Assembly (NCBI GenBank): GCA_021811225.1
Contig: JAJZPJ010000031.1
Span: forward strand, 10,813-18,140
Source: Pseudomonadota bacterium
Lineage (GTDB): Bacteria; Pseudomonadota; Gammaproteobacteria; Burkholderiales; Rhodocyclaceae
Direction of reading: 5' to 3'
Length of the DNA stretch: 7,328 nt
The notes beneath the pieces are model-generated. The model was given only the letters and a program-made list of their open reading frames with translations, ran no database searches and was not told where the DNA came from. The position numbers and the translations under genes were made by a program. Positions 1-5,594 of this stretch are shown here, in pieces; positions within the stretch are counted from its first letter, which is position 1; each line of letters starts with the position of its first letter.

Positions 1-608
1 GAGTCGGTTTCGATCAGTATTCGATCGATCGGCAGTCTTCTTGCCACGTCCTTCAGCCCCTGGGCATTCTTGAAGGTAACGATACCGGAAAAAGAGATGA
101 GGAATCCCATCTCGAGTGCGGCCTGCGCCACCTCCAGCGTTTCCGTGAAACAATGCATGACGCCACCGACCAATGCCGCTTCTTCCTCGCGCATCAGCCT
201 CAAGGTGTCGGCCGCGGCCGATCGGGTATGAATGATCAGCGGCTTGCCGGCTTCTCTGGCTGCGCGGATATGGGTACGGAACCGCGCCCGCTGCCATCCG
301 AGATCGCCCTCGATCCGGAAATAGTCGAGGCCGGTCTCGCCGATTGCCACCACTTTCGGATGACGAGCCAAGCCGACCAGGGTGTCGATATCCGGTTCGG
401 CGCCCTCCCGTTCGTCGGGATGAACGCCCACCGCCGCGAACAGACGGGGATGGGATTCGACCAAGGAGATCAATCCGGGAAAACGCTCAAGGCTGACCCC
501 GGCGCAAAGCGCATAGCCGACGCCGGCAGTACGCATGGCGGCAAGGATCCGATCGATTCTCCCGGCCAGTTCGGGAAAATCGAGATGGCAGTGCGAGTCG
601 ACCAGCAT
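1..608 (-). CDS. TatD/YcfH-type metal-dependent hydrolase (3' end cut by window edge)
   Basis: The reading frame enters from position 608 and is still open at the left edge, giving 202 residues of a family that is usually about 255-265 long. It is a TIM-barrel amidohydrolase-fold protein of the TatD DNase family, closest in pattern to E. coli YcfH. All expected metal ligands of the visible part are present: His6 and His8 (VDSHCHLD), Glu91 (IGETGLDY), His127 (IIHTRSA), His152 (GVMHCFTE) and Asp202 (LIETD). Family members are cytoplasmic, metal-dependent 3'-5' exonucleases; the exact substrate of the YcfH branch is less certain. It is the last visible gene of the mltG-tmk-holB-pilZ operon, the same place ycfH has in enterobacteria. 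I chose ATG at 608 because VDSHCHLD normally starts the protein. An in-frame GTG at 623 would overlap the pilZ stop as GTGA and add five residues. Neither has a clear Shine-Dalgarno sequence. Confidence 0.93.
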   Translation of the reverse strand, partial: MLVDSHCHLDFPELAGRIDRILAAMRTAGVGYALCAGVSLERFPGLISLVESHPRLFAAVGVHPDEREGAEPDIDTLVGLARHPKVVAIGETGLDYFRIEGDLGWQRARFRTHIRAAREAGKPLIIHTRSAAADTLRLMREEEAALVGGVMHCFTETLEVAQAALEMGFLISFSGIVTFKNAQGLKDVARRLPIDRILIETD

Positions 609-619
609 CGGCAGGGCAT

Positions 620-991
620 TCACAGCGAGTGGGTCTGCCGATTGGAACCGAGATGGCTTCCCAGCAGGGTCTCGATCTTGGTCCGCGCGGCGACACCGCT
701 CTCGTCGTCGCTGAACTGGATGCCGATGCCCTGGATCTTGTTGCCCTGGGCGCCGGCCGGCGTCACCCAGACTACGGTGCCGGCGATAGGCAAGCGGGTG
801 GGTTCGTCCATCAGGGTGAGCAGCATGAAGATCTCGTCGCCGAGCGAATAGGGCCGCGTGGTGGGAATAAACAAACCGCCGCGCTTCAGGAAGGGCATAT
901 AGGCGGTATACAGTGCCGACTTCGAATTGATGTTCAGCGAAAGTACGCTCGGCCGTCCGGCACCCGCGGGTCTTGACACCTGATCGCTCAT
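620..991 (-). CDS. pilZ: Type IV pilus assembly protein PilZ
   Basis: A 123-residue single-domain PilZ protein, the usual size for the founding member of the family. It closely resembles Pseudomonas PilZ as remembered: LSLNI (18-22), AYMPFLKRGGLFIPT (30-44), LGDEIFMLLTLMDEP (50-64), VVWVTPAGAQGN (73-84), GIGIQF (88-93) and a C-terminal KIETLL...THSL. Founding-type PilZ proteins lack the RxxxR and D/NxSxxG motifs that bind cyclic di-GMP, and I do not see these motifs here. They act in the cytoplasm in type IV pilus biogenesis through contact with FimX-like proteins and the PilB ATPase; that role is family knowledge. Its start overlaps the holB stop as ATGA, so it is probably translated by coupling to holB. 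The implied trait is twitching motility or another type IV pilus function in this organism. Confidence 0.95.
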   Translation of the reverse strand: MSDQVSRPAGAGRPSVLSLNINSKSALYTAYMPFLKRGGLFIPTTRPYSLGDEIFMLLTLMDEPTRLPIAGTVVWVTPAGAQGNKIQGIGIQFSDDESGVAARTKIETLLGSHLGSNRQTHSL

Positions 992-2046
992 GATCTGCCG
1001 ACTTCCAGCGCCCTCAGATAACGTGCCGCCATGTCCTCGAGAAACAGTTGGGTATTGAGCGGGTGTCTCGCCACCGCCCGAATTCGCTGCAGGTCATTGT
1101 AGCAGGCCATCAGTCCGGTGGTCGAAGCCTTGTCCGCCAATCGCTCCAGGGAGTTCTGCCAAGCCCCGTGGTAACGGCAGCGACCGGCAATTTTCAGCAT
1201 GGAGAGATCAAATACCCACTTCTGTACTGCTTCGACCAGTTGCGGCAAGGCGAAGCCTTGCTCCGATTTGAGCAAGCCCAACCATTTCACCGCCATCGCC
1301 ACCGGATCCCGCGGATTTTCGGCGAGAGCCTCGATGACCACGCGATAGGACGCCAGACGGTTCTGTTCTGCCCAATCGGCAGCCACCAAAGGTGCCCCGC
1401 CGGTCAGTTGGAGCAACTCCGCTCCGGTGCCCACCCCCTGAGCACTCAGCCAGCGTTCCGCCTGGTTCGGTTCAGGGCGACCGAAAACGATATTGCGGCA
1501 ACGGCTGAGGATAGTCGGAAGGAGTCTGCGTTGTTGCGATGATACTAATATAAAATATACACTTGATGGAGGTTCTTCAAGTATTTTAAGAAGAGCATTA
1601 GCCCCTGCCGGATTGATCTGTTCGGCCGGCGCGATCAGCGCCACGCGCTTGCCGTGTCGATGGCTACCGACAAAGACAAAATCCTCCAGCGCCCGGATCT
1701 GATCGATTCGAATCGATCCCTGTCCCGGCTTGGGTCCGGAAGCGTTCGCTGGAGGCGTTTCGGCGCCCTCCTCGCCGGCCGGGGCATCAGCGCCATCCTC
1801 GGGTTGAATCAGACGGAAGTCGGGATGGTTGCCCGAGAGCAGCCAGGTACAAGAACTGCAACTGCCGCAGGCCAAGGACGAAGGTTCGCCGGGAACATTC
1901 TCGCAAAGCAGGCGAGCCGCCAGCGCTCGGGCAAATGCGAGCTTCCCTACTCCCTCCGGACCACCCAGAAGTAGCGCGTGAGGCAGCTTTTCCGGTTCGG
2001 AGAGAAGCTGCTCCCATAGTGATATCTGCCAATCATATATTTTCAT
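988..2046 (-). CDS. holB: DNA polymerase III delta' subunit (clamp loader)
   Basis: A 352-residue AAA+ clamp-loader subunit; delta' forms the sliding-clamp loader with delta and tau/gamma. Visible landmarks are PHALLLGGPEGVGK (22-35), a Walker-A-like loop followed by Leu rather than Ser/Thr; a four-cysteine zinc module at Cys48, Cys60, Cys63 and Cys66 followed by SGNHPDF; an ALLKILEEPP segment (151-160); and LLPTILSRCR (175-184), the SRC motif that supplies the arginine finger in clamp-loader subunits. Residues 84-110 form an Ala/Gly/Pro/Glu-rich insert, probably a loop. The C-terminal third is the helical collar domain and is poorly conserved. The start overlaps the tmk stop as ATGA, and the stop overlaps the pilZ start the same way. 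Oddity: codons for residues 149-169 all end in A or T, in sharp contrast to the rest of the gene, although the encoded protein motif is normal. Confidence 0.95.
   Translation of the reverse strand: MKIYDWQISLWEQLLSEPEKLPHALLLGGPEGVGKLAFARALAARLLCENVPGEPSSLACGSCSSCTWLLSGNHPDFRLIQPEDGADAPAGEEGAETPPANASGPKPGQGSIRIDQIRALEDFVFVGSHRHGKRVALIAPAEQINPAGANALLKILEEPPSSVYFILVSSQQRRLLPTILSRCRNIVFGRPEPNQAERWLSAQGVGTGAELLQLTGGAPLVAADWAEQNRLASYRVVIEALAENPRDPVAMAVKWLGLLKSEQGFALPQLVEAVQKWVFDLSMLKIAGRCRYHGAWQNSLERLADKASTTGLMACYNDLQRIRAVARHPLNTQLFLEDMAARYLRALEVGRS
1552..1580 (-). promoter_or_regulatory. Possible internal promoter in holB, towards pilZ and tatD
   Basis: On the minus strand, TTGAAG (1575-1580) and TATTTT (1552-1557) are separated by 17 bp; each matches 4 of 6 sigma70 consensus bases. 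A start here could give extra transcription of pilZ and the TatD-type gene. Such AT-rich DNA produces promoter look-alikes by chance, so this is weak. Confidence 0.22.
1560..1584 (+). repeat. 25-bp dyad-like motif, copy 1
   Basis: CACTTGA-N9-TTCAAGTAT, containing the perfect inverted repeat ACTTGA-N10-TCAAGT at 1561-1582. It lies within the AT-rich island of holB. A second copy with the same arms and spacing lies at 2053-2077 in the opposite orientation. The form resembles a site for a dimeric DNA-binding protein, but no function is known. Confidence 0.5.
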
Positions 2047-2090
2047 TTACATATACTTGAAATAACTTTCTCAAGTGATTTCCTGATTTC
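2031..2090 (-). other. AT-rich patch across the tmk/holB junction
   Basis: G+C is 14 of 60 bases (23%). The patch covers tmk codons 190-204 and the first codons of holB (ATG AAA ATA TAT GAT TGG). Low structure around a coupled restart codon is one plain explanation. It also contains the second copy of the dyad-like motif found in the holB island. Confidence 0.75.
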
Positions 2091-2657
2091 GTCGAGCGAA
2101 CCAGTGGCATCTATCCGGACGATCCGTCGGGGCTCGCGCTGTGCCCTGTCGAGATAGGCTTGCCGCACCCGTTCGAAAAACGCCTGTTGCTCGCGCTCGA
2201 AACGGTCTGGCGCATTTCCTGCCGTTGTAAGCCGCGCTCGAGCCATCTCGACCGGGACATCGAAAAGCAGCGTCAGATCCGGCTGCAGACCGGATTGCAC
2301 CCAGGTTTCCAAGATCTCCAGCTTGCCCCGGTCGAGTCCGCGACCGCCTCCCTGGTAGGCGAAACTGGCATCGGTGTAGCGATCCGAGACGACCCAGTCG
2401 CCGCGCTGCAGCGCCGGCACGATGAGCTTGTCGAGGTGTTCGCGACGTGCAGCGAACATCAACAGAGCCTCGGTTTCCAAATGCATGGGCTGCGTCAGCA
2501 GCAGTTCGCGCAGCCGTTCGCCCAGCGGGGTGCCGCCCGGCTCGCGCGTCGCCACCACCTGTTCGCCGTGCTCGCGCAAGAGCTTCACGAGCCATTGGTG
2601 GTGAGTGGATTTTCCTGCGCCGTCAATGCCTTCCAGGGTGATGAACTTGCCGCGCAC
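2043..2657 (-). CDS. tmk: Thymidylate kinase (dTMP kinase)
   Basis: A 204-residue thymidylate kinase, which phosphorylates dTMP to dTDP with ATP in the cytoplasm and so commits thymidine nucleotides to DNA synthesis. The P-loop is GIDGAGKST (10-18). It lacks the P-loop arginine of the eukaryotic enzymes, which suggests the bacterial type in which the lid supplies the arginine. TREPGGTPLGE (37-47) and the DRY motif with SDRYTDASFAYQGGGRG (91-107) shape the dTMP site, and DRFEREQ (151-157) lies in the lid region. The start is GTG at 2657, three bases after the mltG stop. It is the only start that places the P-loop at the normal distance, and MRGKFITLEG is a typical N-terminus. The stop overlaps holB as ATGA. 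The last 15 codons are unusually AT-rich (for example TCA CTT, then AAA GTT ATT TCA AGT ATA TGT AAA). Confidence 0.97.
   Translation of the reverse strand: MRGKFITLEGIDGAGKSTHHQWLVKLLREHGEQVVATREPGGTPLGERLRELLLTQPMHLETEALLMFAARREHLDKLIVPALQRGDWVVSDRYTDASFAYQGGGRGLDRGKLEILETWVQSGLQPDLTLLFDVPVEMARARLTTAGNAPDRFEREQQAFFERVRQAYLDRAQREPRRIVRIDATGSLDEIRKSLEKVISSICK
2053..2077 (-). repeat. 25-bp dyad-like motif, copy 2
   Basis: On the minus strand this reads CACTTGA-N9-TTCAAGTAT, with the perfect inverted repeat ACTTGA-N10-TCAAGT (2055-2076 on the plus strand). Arms and spacing are identical to the copy at 1560-1584, in the opposite orientation and about 490 bp away. It lies in the last codons of tmk. 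Confidence 0.5.
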
Positions 2658-2660
2658 CGG

Positions 2661-3653
2661 CTATTTTCCTTTCAGGTACTTGGCGACCGCCCGGTTATGT
2701 TCGTCCAGGGTACGCGAGAATTGGCTGGAACCGTCGCCCCGGGCCACGAAATAGAGCATGGGGCTGGCGGCGGGGTGCAAGGCCGCCTGCAGCGATGCCA
2801 GTCCGGGCATGGCAATCGGCGTCGGCGGCAAACCATCGCGCGTATAGGTATTGTAAGGCGTGTCGATTTGCAGGCTACGCTTGAGCAGCCCACCCTGGAG
2901 CTGTGTTCCGGCGCCGTAGATCACCGTCGGATCGGTCTGCAGCGGCATCCCCAGGCGCAGGCGGTTGACAAAAACGGCGGCGACCTGAGGCCGGTCCGAG
3001 GGGCGTCCGGTCTCCTTCTCGATGATCGAGGCCATGATCAGCGCCTGGTAGGGCGTGGTGTAGGGCAGACCCGGGTTGCGTCTTTGCCACTCGGCGGCGA
3101 GATGTCGCTGCATGGCGAGATAGGCGCGCTTGAGAATATCCAGGTCGCTGGAGTTCTTTGCGAAAAGATAGGTATCGGGGAAAAACAGTCCTTCCGGGTA
3201 GTTCTCGTCGGCGCCGATCCGGGCCATGATGTCTGCGCCGCTGAGCCCTTCGGTGTCGTGGCGCACCTCCGGATCGGCATCGAGTTCATCCCGCCATTGC
3301 TCAAAGGTCTTGCCTTCGACGAGGGCGATCTCGGCCTGGGTGACGTCGCCTCGGGTCAGTTTTCCCAGTAGCAGCCAAGGCGTCAGGCCCTGATTTACCT
3401 CGTAGCTGCCGGCCTTGATCTCTCCCGATTTGCCGGCCAAGCGCGCCAGTAGGGTGAATTGCCAGGCAGAGAAACCCAGGCCGGTCTGGGACATATGTTG
3501 GGCTGCGGCGCGCAAGCCCATGCCGGCAGGAATGTCGAAGTCGAGCGGGCTCTCCCGTAACGCCAATGGCTTGGATGCGAACCAGGCCAGCCAGGCGCTC
3601 GCCAAAAGGACGGCGGACAACAGGATGAAAAGCAAACGTTTGAGGAGTCGCAT
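2661..3653 (-). CDS. mltG: Endolytic murein transglycosylase MltG (YceG-like)
   Basis: A 330-residue inner-membrane lytic transglycosylase that cleaves nascent peptidoglycan glycan strands and is thought to set their length. The N-terminus RLLKRLL followed by a hydrophobic stretch to about residue 26 is a single membrane anchor, with the rest in the periplasm. A LysM-like part lies at about 33-110. The YceG domain follows with EGLFFPDTY (154-162), MASIIEKET (207-215) holding the catalytic Glu212, AVFVNRLRLGMPLQTDPTVIYG (starting near 226), YNTY (267-270), GLPPTPI (274-280) and a final EHNRAV. Length and motif order match the family. It heads the five-gene minus-strand operon and diverges from ygfZ across 76 bp. 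In enterobacteria pabC lies just upstream; here it does not. No clear Shine-Dalgarno sequence precedes the ATG at 3653, but MRLLKRLLFILL is a natural membrane-anchor start. Confidence 0.96.
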   Translation of the reverse strand: MRLLKRLLFILLSAVLLASAWLAWFASKPLALRESPLDFDIPAGMGLRAAAQHMSQTGLGFSAWQFTLLARLAGKSGEIKAGSYEVNQGLTPWLLLGKLTRGDVTQAEIALVEGKTFEQWRDELDADPEVRHDTEGLSGADIMARIGADENYPEGLFFPDTYLFAKNSSDLDILKRAYLAMQRHLAAEWQRRNPGLPYTTPYQALIMASIIEKETGRPSDRPQVAAVFVNRLRLGMPLQTDPTVIYGAGTQLQGGLLKRSLQIDTPYNTYTRDGLPPTPIAMPGLASLQAALHPAASPMLYFVARGDGSSQFSRTLDEHNRAVAKYLKGK

Positions 3654-3729
3654 CAGACAGATTCGTGCGGATAATCGCTGGCGCTATAATAACGCATGCC
3701 CTCGACCCTAAGCCCCTCACGAAACCGCG
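3654..3729. promoter_or_regulatory. Divergent intergenic region mltG / ygfZ
   Basis: These 76 bp must hold the promoters for both transcription units. Facing ygfZ is a perfect -10 TATAAT at 3685-3690 in a GCTATAAT context, with only a weak -35 candidate (TTCGTG, 3662-3667, 17-bp spacer). The transcript would start near 3697, giving a leader of about 33 nt. On the minus strand TATTAT (3687-3692) and GATTAT (3671-3676) could serve as -10 for mltG, but no good -35 accompanies either. Confidence 0.6.
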
Positions 3730-4812
3730 ATGAACTGGACTGACTTCCTGGCGCAGCAAGGCGTACGCAACGGTTTTCTCGACTTCGGCGACCCCGACGG
3801 CGAATTGGCTAGCGCGCGCTCGGACACCGTCCTCATCCCCCTGACCGATCTGGGATTGATCAGGGTGAGCGGCGAGGAGGCTGCGGGCTTCCTGCACAAT
3901 CTGCTGACCAACGACGTCAACGGCCTGGCGGAAAATGGCGCCAGGCGCAGCGGCATGTGCAACGCCAAGGGGCGACTCCTGGCGAGCTTCACGATGTGGC
4001 GAGACGATGGCGGATTGCTGCTGGCCCTCTCGGCAGACCTCCTGCCACAGGTTTTGAAGAAGCTGTCGATGTACGTGCTGCGCTCCAAAGTCAAGCTCTC
4101 TGACGAGAGCGAAAAGACCGTGCTGCTGGGCCTGTCGGGACCGCGCTCGCGAGCGGCGCTGGCCGGACTCGCGGGATGGGGCGAGACGGCACCCGCCGCA
4201 ACGCTGACGCTCAAACGCTTCGGGCAGGGCCAGGGCATCGACCTGGGCGGAGACCGCCACTTGTTGGCCGTCTCCGCAATCGAAGCGCCGACCGTCTGGC
4301 AGCAACTGACGCAGCTCGCCCGCCCTGCCGGCCTAGCCGCCTGGCACTGGCTGGAAATCGCCGCCGGCACGCCGCGCGTGACGGCGGCGACGCAGGAGGA
4401 GTTCGTGCCGCAGATGGTCAATTTCGAGCTGGTCGGCGGCGTCAGCTTCAACAAGGGATGCTATCCCGGCCAGGAAATCGTTGCCCGTACCCAGTACCTG
4501 GGCAAGATCAAGCGCCGCATGTATCGCGCCCGCATCGAGGGCGCCCTGCCATCGCCGGGCGCTCCCTTGTTTGCCCCCGAGACCGGCGATCAGGCCTGCG
4601 GCAACATCGTGCTGGGCGCGCCTTCGCCGCAGGGCGGTTTCGAGGCTCTGGCGGTGGTCCAGTCCAGCTGCCACGCGACCGGAGACGTCCACCTGGACAG
4701 TCCAGATGGTCCCCGTCTAAGCTTCTTGCCGCTACCCTATCAGGCGGAACTGGCGCCGATCGAATCGCCGGATGCGGCCGGACGAACGGATGGGACCGCT
4801 AAAATCGGGTAA
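3730..4812 (+). CDS. ygfZ: YgfZ, folate-binding Fe-S cluster maintenance protein
   Basis: A 360-residue protein of the YgfZ/GcvT-like family; the E. coli protein is about 326 residues. The signature is KGCYPGQE at 242-249 with the key Cys244, followed by IVARTQYLGKIKRR. The N-terminal half shows GcvT-like features: LTDLGLIRVSGEEAAGFLHN (38-57), LLTNDVN (58-64) and NAKGRLLASF (78-87). YgfZ proteins are cytoplasmic, bind a tetrahydrofolate compound and support assembly or repair of Fe-S clusters in enzymes such as MiaB; that is family knowledge. The C-terminal 30 residues or so are an unconserved tail. The gene starts at ATG 3730, 40 bp after a perfect TATAAT, and lies 8 nt upstream of an NRDE-family gene with which it probably forms an operon. 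No strong Shine-Dalgarno sequence is visible. Confidence 0.95.
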   Translation: MNWTDFLAQQGVRNGFLDFGDPDGELASARSDTVLIPLTDLGLIRVSGEEAAGFLHNLLTNDVNGLAENGARRSGMCNAKGRLLASFTMWRDDGGLLLALSADLLPQVLKKLSMYVLRSKVKLSDESEKTVLLGLSGPRSRAALAGLAGWGETAPAATLTLKRFGQGQGIDLGGDRHLLAVSAIEAPTVWQQLTQLARPAGLAAWHWLEIAAGTPRVTAATQEEFVPQMVNFELVGGVSFNKGCYPGQEIVARTQYLGKIKRRMYRARIEGALPSPGAPLFAPETGDQACGNIVLGAPSPQGGFEALAVVQSSCHATGDVHLDSPDGPRLSFLPLPYQAELAPIESPDAAGRTDGTAKIG

Positions 4813-4820
4813 GTTCTGCC

Positions 4821-5594
4821 ATGTGTCTGATTCTAGTGGCATGGCGTTCTCATCCCGATTATCCGCTGGTGGTCGCCGCCAATCGCGACGAATTCTTCGA
4901 GCGGCCGACACTGCCGGCACAATTCTGGGCAGACCAGCCAGACATACTGGCCGGTCGAGACCTGAACGCCGGCGGCACCTGGATGGGCATCACCCGGGGC
5001 GGGCGCTTCGCCGCCGTGACCAATTATCGCGATCCCGAACGGCAGTCGGCGGATGCACCGTCGCGCGGACACTTGGTCAGCGATTTTCTGGCCGGATCGA
5101 TGAGCGCGCCGGATTACCTGGCGGCGCTGCAGCCCAAGGCAGCTGCCTATAACGGCTTCAACCTGATCTGCGGCACGATGGCGCTCGGACTGTGGCACTT
5201 CTCCAACCGCGGCGGCCCGGCGCAAGCCCTGGCGCCGGGGATCTACGGCCTGAGCAACCATCTGCTCGACACGCCCTGGCCCAAGGTGGCGCGGGGCAAA
5301 TCGGACCTGGCTCGGGCGTTGGCGCTGCTACCCGCCGAATCGGCGCTGTTCGAATTGCTCAGGGACGAGCGCATCCACGCGGATGACCGCTTGCCGCGAA
5401 CCGGCGTCAGCCTGGATTGGGAGCGTATTCTCTCGGCGGCCTTCGTGCGTACGCAAAATTACGGTACCCGTTCCTCGACCATAGTGCTGTTCGAGGAGGC
5501 CGGAAGCATCGTCTTCGACGAGCAGATCTACCTGCCGGGGGCTGAAGCCGCCGGCCGCACGCGCATCCGCTTCAGCCCGGGTTTACCATGCTGA
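4821..5594 (+). CDS. NRDE family protein (TANGO2-like)
   Basis: A 257-residue protein of the NRDE/TANGO2 family, named for the motif visible here as VVAANRDEFFERPT (17-30). The start MCLIL puts a cysteine at position 2, as is typical; it has led to comparison with N-terminal-nucleophile hydrolases, but no enzyme activity is settled. Other family marks are ILAGRDLNAGGTWMGITRGG (42-61), AAVTNYRDP (64-72), SRGHLVSDFL, YNGFNLI and GLSNHLLDTPWPKV. The C-terminal part includes RSSTIVLF, also usual for the family. Bacterial members have been linked to heme handling in some reports; no such evidence is visible here. The gene follows ygfZ by 8 nt with no visible Shine-Dalgarno sequence, which suggests one transcript. 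Its last 23 bases overlap the 3' end of the convergent transpeptidase/acetyltransferase gene. Confidence 0.92.
   Translation: MCLILVAWRSHPDYPLVVAANRDEFFERPTLPAQFWADQPDILAGRDLNAGGTWMGITRGGRFAAVTNYRDPERQSADAPSRGHLVSDFLAGSMSAPDYLAALQPKAAAYNGFNLICGTMALGLWHFSNRGGPAQALAPGIYGLSNHLLDTPWPKVARGKSDLARALALLPAESALFELLRDERIHADDRLPRTGVSLDWERILSAAFVRTQNYGTRSSTIVLFEEAGSIVFDEQIYLPGAEAAGRTRIRFSPGLPC

Larger units (their letters stand above)
1540..1602 (-). other. AT-rich codon island inside holB
   Basis: Twenty-one consecutive codons (holB residues 149-169, from GCT AAT GCT through TTA GTA TCA) end in A or T. G+C over 1541-1600 is 16 of 60 bases (27%), against a GC-rich background on both sides. The protein is unaffected: the segment encodes the conserved ALLKILEEPP motif and the following strand. 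The cause is not visible. It could be a DNA-level signal, a local recombination tract or a translation-rate signal. Confidence 0.8.

Noticed and set aside
153..851. Plus-strand open frame (232 codons) opposite the TatD-type gene and pilZ
   Set aside because: Both minus-strand proteins show complete family motifs; this frame shows none.
2160..3371. Long plus-strand open frame (403 codons) opposite tmk and mltG
   Set aside because: It lies antisense to two clearly recognised genes, has no family resemblance and fits the long mirror frames expected in GC-rich DNA.
3696..3743. Short frame (15 codons) starting at the predicted ygfZ transcript start and overlapping the ygfZ ATG
   Set aside because: Could be a leaderless leader peptide, but it has no regulatory codon pattern and a 15-codon frame is easily due to chance.
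3301..4305. Minus-strand open frame (334 codons) across the mltG/ygfZ promoter region
   Set aside because: It covers the 5' ends of both genes and the divergent promoter; composition-driven shadow without recognisable domains.
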